From: Kurthia sibirica | GTDB taxonomy: Bacteria > Bacillota > Bacilli > Bacillales_A > Planococcaceae | DNA length: 64,000 nt | Reading direction: 5' to 3' | NCBI RefSeq assembly: GCF_003143975.1 | Contig: NZ_QFVR01000004.1 | Span: 62,001 to 126,000 of the forward strand | Shown: in pieces, positions 28,248 to 37,418 of the stretch | Layout of the letters: each line of letters starts with the position of its first letter | Position numbering within the stretch: position 1 is the stretch's first letter | Notes under the pieces: model-generated | Told to the model about the DNA's origin: nothing | Database searches by the model: none | Seen by the model: the letters and a program-made list of their open reading frames with translations, nothing else | Made by a program: the position numbers and the translations under genes

Positions 28248-28531
28248 CTTTTTCATTCCTCTCAACATTTTCTTCATTTATTTTAGTTATTGCAACGGTT
28301 GTTTTACTTTATAGTTATATATTACATTGTTTTCTGTCCTTTAAAGTGTCATGAATTCCCCTCGAAAAGGTATTTATTGAAATAGGTACTGTATATTAGT
28401 CAACTATCTATTTTTCAAAAGAAAAAAGACTGGGCCATATAGATGTGACTTGTGCGGAACTAGCCCAAACTGAATATCCATTTTTTTCAGATTACACGTC
28501 AAAAATCAAATGAAGTTGTGCCGAGAAAAAC
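28248..28531. other. Intergenic region upstream of the large WxL gene
   Basis: No coding signal. It contains the WxL gene's promoter region on the minus strand and, at about 28428-28483, a loose hairpin (TGGGC/GCCCA) that may be an old terminator. Confidence 0.35.
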
Positions 28532-28872
28532 GGCTCTGTGTCAAATGTTGGGGTGAATGAAATTGGATTTTCAATTTCATTCACCTTTTTCATTTAGCCC
28601 AGATGTAAACCAACTTCTTTATACTTTAATATTAGTAAGATTTTCGCTCTAAATCGATCAAATCGTTTATAATCATATGCATGTCGTTTCATTGATTCAT
28701 ATCCATTACAACGATTTCTACTTGATTACCGAACCTTTGCAAGTACTGGTTCTTTTTTGTATGCGATCATCATGTACTTTCGAAGTAATGGACTGACAAG
28801 CTGGACAAATAGGTGAACGCTTCGGCATTTCTATAAAAAGAGCAGACTTGCCCTCGACTTCTTCAACTTTTG
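28532..28872 (-). mobile_element. ISL3-family transposase remnant A
   Basis: GGCTCTGTGTCAAATG at 28532 looks like an ISL3 terminal inverted repeat. The minus strand then encodes three disconnected pieces of an ISL3 transposase. They are the C-terminus (MKRHAYDYKRFDRFRAKILL to VGLHLG, stop at 28594), a scrap of the catalytic core (YLQRFGNQVEIVVMDMN) and the N-terminal zinc-finger part (ALFIEMPKRSPICPACQS). They are in different frames, and most of the expected 430 residues are missing, so this is a decayed deletion derivative. No target duplication could be assigned. Confidence 0.85.
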
Positions 28873-28873
28873 T

Positions 28874-28910
28874 GATTAAAAGAAATGGCGAGGACTCCTG
28901 CCGAAAAACA
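28874..28910. repeat. Partial copy of a dispersed palindromic repeat
   Basis: GATTAAAAGAAATGGCGAGG followed by ACTCCTGCCGAAAAACA is nearly identical to 58608-58645 and 36598-36635. Here it abuts the N-terminal end of ISL3 remnant A, and only the left arm of the palindrome remains. Confidence 0.75.
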
Positions 28911-28919
28911 GCATTCACA

Positions 28920-28966
28920 AAAAAAGCAGGCAGTCATGAATTAAATTCATGACTGCCTGCTTTTTT
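28920..28966 (-). terminator. Terminator of ysdC
   Basis: A 23-bp stem with a one-base asymmetric centre (AAAAAAGCAGGCAGTCATG with CATGACTGCCTGCTTTTTT) lies 34 bases after the ysdC stop. Confidence 0.92.
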
Positions 28967-28999
28967 GTGAGTGGGTTTTATTCCAGACTCTTCTTACGA

Positions 29000-30088
29000 T
29001 TAATCAAACGTAATTTTTTCAACTACATGTTGATCTAATTTTTTAATTACCTCTATTATAAGTTTTACTGTATTTTCAAAATCATCACGATGTAATATGC
29101 CTGCATTCGTATGAATATAACGTGTGGCAATACCAATTGATAACGCCGGTACACCATTTGCTGTGATGTGAATGGAACCTGCATCTGTTCCGCCACCTGG
29201 AATTGCTTCGTATTGATACGGTATATTATTTTCTTCCGCTGTTTGCACAACAAAATCACGCAATACTTTATGACCTACCATCGAACCATCATAAATAATA
29301 ATTTGTGGGCCATCACCCATTTTAGAAGCTGCTTCACTTGGAGAAATACCAGGTGTGTCGCCTGCAATCCCAACATCAACTGCAAAACCAATATTCGGTT
29401 GAATCATATGTGTCGCTGTTTTTGAACCACGTAATCCTACTTCTTCTTGAACTACACCACAGCCGTAGACGATATTAGGGTGTTTTTGATCTTTTAAACC
29501 TTTCATAACATCTATGGCAATTGCACAACCAATACGGTTATCCCATGCTTTTGCTAATAGATATTTATCATTCTTCATGACTGTAAATTCAAAATAAGGT
29601 GTAATCATATTACCTGGTAAGATTCCCCAAGACAAAGCTTCTTCTTTTGAAGTTGCCCCAATATCAATAAACATATTTTTAATCTCAAAAGCTTTTGATC
29701 GTTGCTCTGGAGCTAAAATATGTGGTGGTTTTGAACCGATGACACCAACAATTTTTTCTCCTTTAGTCGTTTCAACTTGTACACGTTGCGCAAGCATAAC
29801 CTGTGACCACCAACCGCCAACTGTTTGGAATTTAATAAAGCCTTGATCATCAATTTGAGTAACCATAAAGCCTACTTCATCCAAATGTCCAGCAATCATA
29901 ATTTTTGGTCCATTCGCATCTCCAACTTTTTTAGCAATCAATGAGCCTAAACCATCTGTTTCAATTGTATCTGCGTAAGGTGAGATATATTTTCTCATTA
30001 CGTCACGTGCTTCTTTTTCATTTCCTGCGATAGCGCATGCATCTGTTAATTCTTTTAGCATAGATAAAGTTGGATCTAATTGTGTCAT
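29000..30088 (-). CDS. ysdC: M42-family metallopeptidase YsdC (glutamyl aminopeptidase-like)
   Basis: This protein has 362 residues from the ATG at 30088, which is preceded by GATGAGGAGAATG; upstream in-frame ATGs overlap the ribosome site. M42 zinc-site residues are visible in [44 protein letters not shown] and IHTNAGILH. It should be a cytosolic cobalt/zinc aminopeptidase of the PepA/FrvX group; the substrate is unproven. In B. subtilis ysdA-ysdB-ysdC follow rplT; here ysdA, a dUTPase gene and ysdC keep that order with extra genes in front. Confidence 0.9.
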   Translation of the reverse strand: MTQLDPTLSMLKELTDACAIAGNEKEARDVMRKYISPYADTIETDGLGSLIAKKVGDANGPKIMIAGHLDEVGFMVTQIDDQGFIKFQTVGGWWSQVMLAQRVQVETTKGEKIVGVIGSKPPHILAPEQRSKAFEIKNMFIDIGATSKEEALSWGILPGNMITPYFEFTVMKNDKYLLAKAWDNRIGCAIAIDVMKGLKDQKHPNIVYGCGVVQEEVGLRGSKTATHMIQPNIGFAVDVGIAGDTPGISPSEAASKMGDGPQIIIYDGSMVGHKVLRDFVVQTAEENNIPYQYEAIPGGGTDAGSIHITANGVPALSIGIATRYIHTNAGILHRDDFENTVKLIIEVIKKLDQHVVEKITFD

Positions 30089-30134
30089 CATCATTCTCCT
30101 CATCATCTTTTATACATTAAGTATACTACAGAAA

Positions 30135-30620
30135 TTAGTACCCTGAACGCTGGCGGTCATAATTTTTTTCGTTTTTCGAAATATACGCATCCATAATATT
30201 TTGTGCATCAAAATTCAATGCTTTTGCAATTGCCCCATAGCATAACCAAATTTCATTATAATGAGCTCTCGTCACATCATTTGAAAAAACAATAATTGCT
30301 TGCTGTGTTTGTAAAAACAACTCCGTTAAGGACTCTTCACGTTGATCCTCTGGCCATTCTTTTAAATCATTAAAACCTTTCATAATACCTAAGGATAAAA
30401 GAAAATGTATGGAATCGACAAACTCTTCTAAAATAACAGCATCTGCTGATGGTCCCTTTGTACTCCAAAATTTAAAACAGCGTGTTTCATTTGCAAGCTC
30501 ACCTAATTCAACTAATAGCGCTAATGTTTTTTCTCTAAATACATCCTGTGTAATATTTTGTGTCTTCATGATAAAATCATCTAATTCTTTTTGCATATCA
30601 AATATTTTTTCTATATTCAT
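30135..30620 (-). CDS. All-alpha dUTP diphosphatase (dUTPase_2 type)
   Basis: This protein has 161 residues from the ATG at 30620 (GAAAGG 9 bases upstream; the ATG at 30629 touches it). The helical NTP-pyrophosphohydrolase motifs are ELGELANETRCFKFW (ExxE) and ILEEFVDSIHFLLSLGI (ExxD), which bind Mg. Such dimeric dUTPases convert dUTP to dUMP, keeping uracil out of DNA and supplying dTMP synthesis. It lies between ysdC and ysdA, in the place of ysdB in B. subtilis. The closely related MazG-like fold makes other NTP substrates possible. Confidence 0.8.
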   Translation of the reverse strand: MNIEKIFDMQKELDDFIMKTQNITQDVFREKTLALLVELGELANETRCFKFWSTKGPSADAVILEEFVDSIHFLLSLGIMKGFNDLKEWPEDQREESLTELFLQTQQAIIVFSNDVTRAHYNEIWLCYGAIAKALNFDAQNIMDAYISKNEKNYDRQRSGY

Positions 30621-30656
30621 TTTAATCATCCTTTCAGCTAGCCCTCAATATCGTAC

Positions 30657-30941
30657 CTAAAATAGCGATAGATTTCCAGTCTTTATAAGCATATAACAAA
30701 TGATACTTACGCCATCGATGATCATTAATAATAAAAAACCAATTTTGAATGACCAACGCTTTGTTTTATGGCGAAAATACACCATACCACAAAAAGAACC
30801 TGTCGCACCGCCGAGTAATGCAAGTAACCATAGTGATTTCTCTGGAATACGCCATTCGTTCTTTTTCGCCCTTTTTTTATCGACACCTATTTGAATAAAT
30901 GCAAAAAGTGACAAAATCAGCATATACGTTATAACAATCAT
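30657..30941 (-). CDS. ysdA: DUF1294 membrane protein YsdA
   Basis: This protein has 94 residues from the ATG at 30941 with GGAGG 6 bases upstream; the longer frame lacks a site. Three hydrophobic stretches are separated by the DUF1294 hallmark: IGVDKKRAKKNEWRIPE, then LLALLGGATGSFCGM, YFRHKTKRWSF and a final helix. It matches B. subtilis YsdA in size and neighbourhood. Function unknown. The terminator of the upstream GH25 gene lies directly before its ribosome site. Confidence 0.88.
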   Translation of the reverse strand: MIVITYMLILSLFAFIQIGVDKKRAKKNEWRIPEKSLWLLALLGGATGSFCGMVYFRHKTKRWSFKIGFLLLMIIDGVSIICYMLIKTGNLSLF

Positions 30942-30952
30942 TTTAACCTCCA

Positions 30953-30982
30953 AAAAAAGCTTCAAGGGTTAGCCCTTGAAGC
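30953..30982 (-). terminator. Terminator of the first GH25 gene
   Basis: A perfect 10-bp stem (GCTTCAAGGG with CCCTTGAAGC) with a 4-nt loop is followed by TTTTTTT on the minus strand. The T-run ends at the ysdA ribosome site, so ysdA expression may depend on readthrough or a promoter inside this stretch. Confidence 0.92.
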
Positions 30983-30989
30983 CTCACAA

Positions 30990-32525
30990 TTATTTTTTCT
31001 GAACAAGTGTTTTATTTGCAGTAATATAGTTGCCATCTGACAATTTCAAACGGGGTGTCCCTGCTTTTGACCAACGAATACCTTCAACAGTAATCGTTTT
31101 ATTTTTCGCGTATGAAACACCTGTGCGTTTTGTAAATTCAACACCCGTATAGACATTTACTTTCCCGATTGTTTTAATCACTTTAGGGTTGATGTAAATA
31201 TAGTTTAGCACACCATTAATCACAGGACGATTATTGGCAATATTGGCACTTAAATACGTTCCCGAAACTGTTTTAAGTCTTGGTGTACCTCCCGCTGTAT
31301 AATCAATGTCTGCAATGGTGAAAACCGTATTTTTCGCTGCGGTTGCTACTTTGTTTGCTGCCACAAAATCAACTTTATTGTATGCATTTTGTGCAACTTT
31401 TGTTACTACTTTCTTTGGTACAACAGTTAGATAATCTTCTATATTACTACGTGTTTTGACAACGTATTTTTTATTTGCTGTTACATAATTACCATTTTTC
31501 AGTTTCAAACGTGATGTACCTGATGCTGTTTTTTCAATATCTGCAATTTCTAAAACTGTATTTTTCGCAACTTTTCGTATTGTTGTTGCTGCGTTAAATG
31601 TTACTGATTTATATTCAGTAACAATTTGCTTCGTAGCGACTGTAGAAGGGTTTGTCTCGAAAAAATCATCCTTGATTGGATCTGGTTTTGGATCTGGTTT
31701 CGGATCTGGATCTGGTTCTGGTTCTGGTTTTGGCGCGGTAGGGTTCATAAAATACGACAGTGCTATGCCATTTAACTTATTTAAATCCACATATGTCGAA
31801 ATACCGTTTACTTTACCTTGATCCGTAAATTGCCAAAGTTGATGTTTATATATTGGTTTCGTCGAACCATAGCGTGGAATCCATACAAAATCAGCTTTCG
31901 ACATATCTAAATTATATGAAGTATAAAGGTGATTTGCTATGTATATTCCAATTTTTTTATTTGTTAATTTTCTTAATTCAGCGACGTATGAGTTAACGAT
32001 TGCCTTCATTGCTGCAGTGTTTTTCCCAGTTGTTTCTTCCACATCAATAACATAGAAGTTAGCATTTTTATTGGCGCGCTTATAAAAATCACGTGCTTCT
32101 ACTTTGGCATCTGCTTCATCTGTTGCAAGATGATAGGCATATACACCAAATGGTACGCCATATTTTATTGCGCCCGCTTCATATTCCTTATGCTTGCGAT
32201 CTTCTAGCTGACTCCCATACTGCGTACGGATAATTGCTAAATCAATCACTTTTGATGCTTTACTCCAATCAATCGTTCCTTGGTGATGTGAAATATCCAC
32301 AATAACTGGATTACTTACACTAGATGCTCTTAATTTGTTATTTGTACTCGTTGTGTCCGTAACATACGGTGTGCCTTCCCAATATGTTTTGCTATCCGGA
32401 TTCGCAGGTGCTAGTTCTTCTGTATCATCTAATGTATCAGCAGCTTTTGCACTAGCGACATGAACACCTAACATGCATAATAATACGAAACTTGCAGTTA
32501 GACTCCATTTAATTAATGTTTTCAT
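30990..32525 (-). CDS. Secreted GH25 muramidase with three C-terminal wall-binding-like repeats
   Basis: This protein has 511 residues from the ATG at 32525 (AAGGAG 9 bases upstream). A signal peptide (about 1-29) is followed by a GH25 lysozyme domain (about 75-260) with the catalytic pair VIVDISHHQG and FYVIDVEET. A Pro/Glu/Asp linker (PEPEPDPDPKPDPKPDP) follows, then three repeats of about 65 residues ending in GTPRLKLSDGNYITANKTLV-type motifs, similar to DUF5776. It should cut the MurNAc-GlcNAc bond of peptidoglycan; the repeats probably bind the wall. The paralogue at 32778 has the same plan without the acidic linker. It is an insert between ysdA and rplT. Confidence 0.88.
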   Translation of the reverse strand: MKTLIKWSLTASFVLLCMLGVHVASAKAADTLDDTEELAPANPDSKTYWEGTPYVTDTTSTNNKLRASSVSNPVIVDISHHQGTIDWSKASKVIDLAIIRTQYGSQLEDRKHKEYEAGAIKYGVPFGVYAYHLATDEADAKVEARDFYKRANKNANFYVIDVEETTGKNTAAMKAIVNSYVAELRKLTNKKIGIYIANHLYTSYNLDMSKADFVWIPRYGSTKPIYKHQLWQFTDQGKVNGISTYVDLNKLNGIALSYFMNPTAPKPEPEPDPDPKPDPKPDPIKDDFFETNPSTVATKQIVTEYKSVTFNAATTIRKVAKNTVLEIADIEKTASGTSRLKLKNGNYVTANKKYVVKTRSNIEDYLTVVPKKVVTKVAQNAYNKVDFVAANKVATAAKNTVFTIADIDYTAGGTPRLKTVSGTYLSANIANNRPVINGVLNYIYINPKVIKTIGKVNVYTGVEFTKRTGVSYAKNKTITVEGIRWSKAGTPRLKLSDGNYITANKTLVQKK

Positions 32526-32734
32526 CGTCCTAGTCTCCTTCATAATAGTCGCCAATCGCATAACCCTTTTTTTCATATTCCTTCATCAATTGACTATATT
32601 AAGGATAACAAATAACTACTACCTTATGTGACATTTTTTGCATCATTTTGTTTTCAAATATTAAATTATTATTACATTTTACATTTAAGTGTAATATTTG
32701 AACTATAAATAACTAGTAAGTATTTTTTACTATA

Positions 32735-32772
32735 CGAAAAAAGGTTGAACTAGTATAAAATAGTCCAACCTT
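32735..32772 (-). terminator. Terminator of the second GH25 gene
   Basis: AAGGTTGAACTA (32741-32752) pairs with TAGTCCAACCTT (32761-32772) with one G-T pair; a T-run follows on the minus strand. Confidence 0.88.
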
Positions 32773-32777
32773 ATAAA

Positions 32778-34265
32778 TTATTCTTGCTCATACCAAGGTA
32801 TTTTTTTGAAAAGTGTTTTTTTTGTTGAAATATAATTACCATTTGCTAATTGAAAACGTGGATAACCTAATTTATTGAATACGACACCTGTAATTATCAG
32901 ATTTGTACCTATTGGTACCGCTATTTTATCTGTAGCTGTCCCAAAAATTGTATCGGTATACTCGTAAATATCTTTAACTGTTTGCAAATTACCTTCCTCT
33001 TCTAAGTAATAATTCTCAATGGTCTGTGGTGCTTCAATTACCAACGCTCGATCCGCTGTAATAAAGCGACCATTTAAAATTTGAAAACGTATTTCACCTT
33101 TGCCACTATATGCGACACGCGAGACATTTAAAATTGTATATTTTGGGATGAATTTACCTATTGATTGTGAAGTATAACTTGCTGATGTATATGATTTTAA
33201 ATCTGTCAGCGTAATAATTTGTTTTACTCGATCTTCCGCTGTATAAAAATTAGTATATGTCGCAGCGGATGTCTTTAATACATACTCTTTGCTAGCTGTT
33301 ATAAATTTACCACTCGTTAATTCTAAATGTGGAATACCAGCTGATGATTTCGTGATTTTTTTAATTTTCACTACTTTCCCGGCTTTATAACTACTCTTTT
33401 TTTGCCCTTTATTAAAATCTTTTTTTGTATAGACATTAACCTTTTTCTTTAAAATAACATACTTAGGATTATCTAAATAATATTTTTTAGTGGAGGGCGC
33501 TGGTTTATTAGATACTTGACTTAATTTATTCGTGAAAAATTCTAACTTCACACCATTTGCCAAATAATTTAAATCGACATTGCCTTTAATACCTGGTACA
33601 GAACCTCGACTTGTATACTGCCATAAATCATGTTTATGAACTGGTGCAGTCGAACTATAGCGAGGAATCCAGACAAAATCAAAATCTGATGTCTTTAGAT
33701 TAAATGAAGAATAAAGATGATTGGCCACATATAGACCTACTTTTTTATTCGTCAATTTTCGCATTTCATTTTCATAGGCTTCGATTACTGAGCGCATTGA
33801 ATAACCATTCTTATTTGTTTTCACTTCAACATCTAAGACATAGAATTGTGTATTTTTACCTGCTCGACTATAAAATTTACGTGCCTCTATTCTTGCCTGT
33901 GCCGGTGTTCCAGCTCTTACAAAAGAATACACACCATATGGTAAATTGTATTTGTTTGCATTTGTTTCATAGTTCTTATGCATATAGTCTTCTGTATTTA
34001 TACCATCTTGTGTTCGGATAATTACTAAATCTAAGGCTTTTCCTGCTTTTGACCAATCAATATCTCCCTGCCATTTCGAAATATCGGCAATTAGCGGATT
34101 ATTCACTGACATTGGAACGAGCATAGGTTTGATATTTAATGGATATTCCCATGGTACTGTACTTTCTGGTTTTGCTGAATGATCTTGTGCTGATGCTGTC
34201 ATTGTAAAACCAACTGTCAATAAACATGCGACAATTAGTGACAACACTAGATTTTGTTTCTTCAT
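32778..34265 (-). CDS. Second secreted GH25 muramidase with repeat domains
   Basis: This protein has 495 residues from the ATG at 34265 (GGAAGGG site upstream). A signal peptide (about 1-27) precedes a GH25 domain with PLIADISKWQGDIDWSK and FYVLDVEVK containing the catalytic acids, and DFVWIPRYSSTAPVHKH near its end. Three repeats follow, each closing with a G-x-P-R/H-F/L-x-L-x-x-G-x-[YF]-I-[ST] pattern. It is clearly paralogous to the gene at 30990; repeat sequences have diverged more than the catalytic domains. Each gene has its own terminator, so they are transcribed separately. A role in wall turnover or in killing competitors is inference. Confidence 0.88.
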   Translation of the reverse strand: MKKQNLVLSLIVACLLTVGFTMTASAQDHSAKPESTVPWEYPLNIKPMLVPMSVNNPLIADISKWQGDIDWSKAGKALDLVIIRTQDGINTEDYMHKNYETNANKYNLPYGVYSFVRAGTPAQARIEARKFYSRAGKNTQFYVLDVEVKTNKNGYSMRSVIEAYENEMRKLTNKKVGLYVANHLYSSFNLKTSDFDFVWIPRYSSTAPVHKHDLWQYTSRGSVPGIKGNVDLNYLANGVKLEFFTNKLSQVSNKPAPSTKKYYLDNPKYVILKKKVNVYTKKDFNKGQKKSSYKAGKVVKIKKITKSSAGIPHLELTSGKFITASKEYVLKTSAATYTNFYTAEDRVKQIITLTDLKSYTSASYTSQSIGKFIPKYTILNVSRVAYSGKGEIRFQILNGRFITADRALVIEAPQTIENYYLEEEGNLQTVKDIYEYTDTIFGTATDKIAVPIGTNLIITGVVFNKLGYPRFQLANGNYISTKKTLFKKIPWYEQE

Positions 34266-34497
34266 TCTGTCAATCCCTTCCATCTTTTTTAGGTTTAGTA
34301 AAAATCAGTCTATACTCTACTACACTAATAGCATCTAAAGAGAGTTGAGCGAATTCACTTTTACGTATTTTATGACATTCGAATTATAAAAAACCTTTTT
34401 ATAGTATTTAATTAGTCATTTAAACATAATCCTATTGTATCATCGTCACATTGGAAATTAAACACATATTTTGAACTATCCTTGTATTTTAATAGAA

Positions 34498-34536
34498 AAA
34501 GTGTGCAATACGGAATCACTCCCTATTGCACACTTT
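34498..34536 (-). terminator. Terminator of hmp
   Basis: A 13-bp stem (AAAGTGTGCAATA with TATTGCACACTTT) is followed by T's on the minus strand. Confidence 0.92.
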
Positions 34537-34549
34537 ATTGTCTTATTTA

Positions 34550-35716
34550 TTAGATATTCATTGCTGGACCAAAAAATTCATAACGAATATTTTCCGCTGT
34601 CATACCTAGTGCTACTAATTCTTTGTTGATCATTTGCATAAAACCGACTGGCCCACACACATAAACGATACCATTTATGTTTACTTGTTGCGCCAAGTAA
34701 GTACGATCAATTTGTCCATCTTGAGCTGTTAATTTCGACGTATATGTCGACTGCTCACTTGAAGCAGCAATGATGCTTAAATCCTGTACAAATAGTTGAT
34801 CAGTCGCATTATTCACACTATGAATCAACTTCACCGTTGCTGATGAACTATTGTCTACAGCGTTTTTAAACATACTGATAAACGGCGTAACACCAATACC
34901 GCCTGCTATAAATGTCACAGGTTTATCTGTTGTTTCAAAAGTGAACCAGCCTGCTGGTGCACTTAATGCTAGCTGATCTCCGATTTGTAGATGATCATGC
35001 AGTAAATTTGATACTTTGCCAGCTGGCGTATTTTTATTGTCACGTTTTACCGAAATACGATAGCTTTTACCATCAAATGATTTCGATAAACTATATTGTC
35101 TATTCATTGTATATTGTTCATTTGGTATTTTTACTTGTACGGTAATGTATTGACCCGGTAAATATGCTGCTAATTTACTGTCATCTGATGGCTGTAAATA
35201 GAATGACACAATTTCATCATTTTCTTGTTGTCTATCTATTATTGTAAAATCTTTAAATCCCTTGAAGCCACCCTCTTGTTGTTCAGCTTCTTCATATAAT
35301 AGCTGTTCTTCAGCAATGAAAACGTCTGCAATTACACCGTATGCTTCACCCCATGCGGCAATAATATCATCTGTTGCTGCATCTCCCAATACTTCTTTAA
35401 TTGCGCGCAATAAAAATTCGCCGACGATTGGGTAATGTTCTGGTAATACACCTAAACTACGGTGTTTTTGAGCAATTTGTTTTACTACGGGAATAATCGC
35501 TTCTAGTTTTTCAATATGAACAGCGGCTGCATATACTGTATTTGCTAATGCAGTTTGCTGACGACCCTTTTCTTGATTTGCATGATTAAAAATATTTAAC
35601 AGGGCTGGGTGTGCCTCAAATAAGTTTTTGTAAAATGTTTTTGTAATTGTCACGCCGTGAACCTCTAGTATTGGTGCAGTTGATTTTACAATATTCATCG
35701 ATTGTTGTGATAACAT
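34550..35716 (-). CDS. hmp: Flavohaemoglobin (nitric oxide dioxygenase)
   Basis: This 388-residue protein converts NO and O2 to nitrate with NAD(P)H. The globin domain (1-140) keeps the proximal His in AQKHRSLGV; the FAD domain (150-260) has RQYSLSKS; the NAD domain has [15 protein letters not shown] and YVCGPVGFM. Full family length. The divergent nsrR gene and two NsrR-like dyads lie upstream, so induction by NO is expected. The ribosome site is GAGAGGATG. Confidence 0.96.
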   Translation of the reverse strand: MLSQQSMNIVKSTAPILEVHGVTITKTFYKNLFEAHPALLNIFNHANQEKGRQQTALANTVYAAAVHIEKLEAIIPVVKQIAQKHRSLGVLPEHYPIVGEFLLRAIKEVLGDAATDDIIAAWGEAYGVIADVFIAEEQLLYEEAEQQEGGFKGFKDFTIIDRQQENDEIVSFYLQPSDDSKLAAYLPGQYITVQVKIPNEQYTMNRQYSLSKSFDGKSYRISVKRDNKNTPAGKVSNLLHDHLQIGDQLALSAPAGWFTFETTDKPVTFIAGGIGVTPFISMFKNAVDNSSSATVKLIHSVNNATDQLFVQDLSIIAASSEQSTYTSKLTAQDGQIDRTYLAQQVNINGIVYVCGPVGFMQMINKELVALGMTAENIRYEFFGPAMNI

Positions 35717-35767
35717 TTATATCATCCTCTCAAGTCTATAATCACACCATACGCCTCATTGTCACTT

Positions 35768-35822
35768 AAAGCAATATATAAAATACATCTTTAACAGAAA
35801 AGACATATTTAAAATACATCTT
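35768..35822. promoter_or_regulatory. Two NsrR-like operators between hmp and nsrR
   Basis: AAAATACATCTTTAA occurs twice in direct orientation. The second is part of an imperfect 23-bp dyad (35800-35822, AAGACATATTT/AAATACATCTT); the first forms a weaker dyad at about 35768-35792. AT-rich dyads of this type are NsrR sites in Bacillus. One lies nearer the hmp promoter and the other nearer the nsrR promoter. Confidence 0.65.
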
Positions 35823-35881
35823 TAAATATTTTAGAGTTTTTGCTGTACATGTTATACTAATGATAGTCGGAGGCGATACAG

Positions 35882-36319
35882 TTGCGATTAACACTATATA
35901 CTGATTATTCACTGCGTGTATTACTTTATCTCGGCGCCAAAGAACCGAATGAACTTTCTACAATCAAGGATATTTCTGATGCATATGCCATTTCAAAAAA
36001 CCATCTAATGAAAGTAACACATGAACTCGGTAAAATGGGGTATATTACAACAGTTAGAGGTAGAGGTGGCGGTATTTGCTTAGCTCAAGACCCGAAAGAT
36101 ATTAATATTGGGGTATTAGTACGTAAAACAGAAGAAGATTTCTATTTAGTCGAATGTTTTAATCCTGATTCTCCCGGATGTATTATTTCACCGGTTTGTA
36201 GTTTAAAAGGCGCTTTAAACAAAGCTCTGCACGCCTATATAGCTGTACTAGATGACTATAATCTAGCAGATTTCCTAACATCTAAAGAAGATTTAGCAGC
36301 TATTTTATTTGATAGATAA
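35882..36319 (+). CDS. nsrR: Rrf2-family NO-sensing repressor NsrR
   Basis: This 145-residue protein has an Rrf2 winged helix-turn-helix (about 1-70, with AISKNHLMKVTHELGKMGYI and VRGRGGGICLA) and three cysteines in ECFNPDSPGCIISPVC, spaced as in NsrR, which hold an NO-sensitive iron-sulphur cluster. The start is a TTG with GGAGG 8 bases upstream. It is divergent from hmp, its best-known target. IscR and CymR are related, but the Cys spacing and hmp neighbour favour NsrR. Confidence 0.9.
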   Translation: MRLTLYTDYSLRVLLYLGAKEPNELSTIKDISDAYAISKNHLMKVTHELGKMGYITTVRGRGGGICLAQDPKDINIGVLVRKTEEDFYLVECFNPDSPGCIISPVCSLKGALNKALHAYIAVLDDYNLADFLTSKEDLAAILFDR

Positions 36320-36361
36320 AAAAGACACTACTCACAATATAACTGGAGTAGTGTCTTTTTT
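36319..36361 (+). terminator. Terminator of nsrR
   Basis: A stem of 15 bp (AAAAAGACACTACTC with GAGTAGTGTCTTTTT) with T's after it; it may work in both directions. Confidence 0.92.
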
Positions 36362-36560
36362 CGTATAGTATATAACTGCCATGCTACATCGAATTGCTAG
36401 GATACTAGAGGAAATAGCTGTGGGTTTTACGCTCAATAAATGCAATGACGCAGCGCTTGCTTGTCCACGACGAGAAACAACGTTTTGTTTTAACAGTGTT
36501 GCGCTTAATAGTACAATTCATCACATGAAAAAGGACTCTATGTCTAATTGTCGAGAAACT

Positions 36561-36718
36561 GTGCTTTTTTATGTCTATTTTAAGTATATTCATCCTAATT
36601 AAAAGAAATAGCGAAGACTCTTGCCAAAAAAACAAGTAGGAAGCTGTCATTATTTCTACATGTCTAAAATATGAATTATTTCGATCCCCTAACATATAGA
36701 AGAAAACCAAAAAAATCC
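36561..36718. repeat. Dispersed repeat copy 1 (palindrome right arm lost)
   Basis: The block from GTGCTTTTTTATGTCTATTT to the CCTAACATATAGAAG segment aligns with 58571-58784 with scattered changes. The centre and right arm of the palindrome present in the other copy are deleted here (about 60 bases shorter). It sits in the nsrR-rplT gap. No ORF in it looks like a protein gene. Confidence 0.7.
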
Positions 36719-36745
36719 AAAGTCTATACATAGACTTTGGATTTT
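36708..36745 (-). terminator. Terminator of the infC-rpmI-rplT operon
   Basis: A perfect 15-bp stem (AAAATCCAAAGTCTA with TAGACTTTGGATTTT) and T-run on the minus strand, 20 bases after the rplT stop. Confidence 0.92.
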
Positions 36746-36764
36746 AACACGCTAGAAGCATGTA

Positions 36765-37124
36765 TTATTTAGCGATTGCTTGTTTAGCAGTATCTGCTAA
36801 TTGAGCGAATGCTGCTTGATCATTAACTGCTAATTCAGCAAGCATTTTACGGTTAACTTCGATTTCTGCAAGTTTTAAACCGTGCATTAAACGGCTGTAA
36901 GAAAGACCGTTGATACGTGCTTGTGCATTGATACGTGTAATCCATAATTTACGGAATGTACGTTTCTTTTGACGACGGTCACGGTATGCATATTGACCAG
37001 ACTTCATTACTGCTTGGTTCGCTACTTTATAAAGTGTGTGTTTTGAACCGTAATAACCTTTTGCTAATTTTAAAACCTTTTTACGACGCTTGCGCGACAC
37101 TACTCCGCCTTTTACGCGTGGCAT
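36765..37124 (-). CDS. rplT: 50S ribosomal protein L20
   Basis: This 119-residue, strongly basic protein begins with [20 protein letters not shown] and contains the family core [19 protein letters not shown]20 is needed for early 50S assembly and also represses its own operon by binding the leader (38015-38200). It is the last gene of infC-rpmI-rplT. Confidence 0.98.
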   Translation of the reverse strand: MPRVKGGVVSRKRRKKVLKLAKGYYGSKHTLYKVANQAVMKSGQYAYRDRRQKKRTFRKLWITRINAQARINGLSYSRLMHGLKLAEIEVNRKMLAELAVNDQAAFAQLADTAKQAIAK

Positions 37125-37182
37125 AGTTCATTACCTCCTGTTATTCGTCCTTTTCGGACAAATAATGTATGTGATTTTCTTA

Positions 37183-37383
37183 TTATTTCATGTAAGCTAG
37201 TAAAGATTTGATGCGTTTGTAATCGCCCGATGATACCATCGATTGTTTACGTAGGTGACGTTTTGCTTTTGTAGATTTGTTAGCAAATAAGTGAGAGCCG
37301 AAAGCACGGTCACGTTTTAATTTACCAGTACCAGTTCTTTTGAAGCGTTTTGCAGCGCCACGGTGTGTTTTCATTTTTGGCAT
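37183..37383 (-). CDS. rpmI: 50S ribosomal protein L35
   Basis: This 66-residue basic protein ([20 protein letters not shown]) has the usual L35 length and pattern. It lies 35 bases after infC and 58 bases before rplT; co-transcribed with both. Confidence 0.98.
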   Translation of the reverse strand: MPKMKTHRGAAKRFKRTGTGKLKRDRAFGSHLFANKSTKAKRHLRKQSMVSSGDYKRIKSLLAYMK

Positions 37384-37418
37384 TTGGATTTCCTCCTATT
37401 ACTCATAAACTTTGATAA

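Noticed and set aside
28718-28918. A 66-codon ORF with a CPAC zinc-finger-like motif
   Set aside because: It is only the N-terminal part of a decayed ISL3 transposase and has no ribosome site; reported as part of remnant A, not as a gene.
36381-36731. Two overlapping ORFs of 73 and 108 codons between nsrR and rplT
   Set aside because: No ribosome site, no recognisable domain, and most of the stretch is a dispersed repeat plus a terminator.
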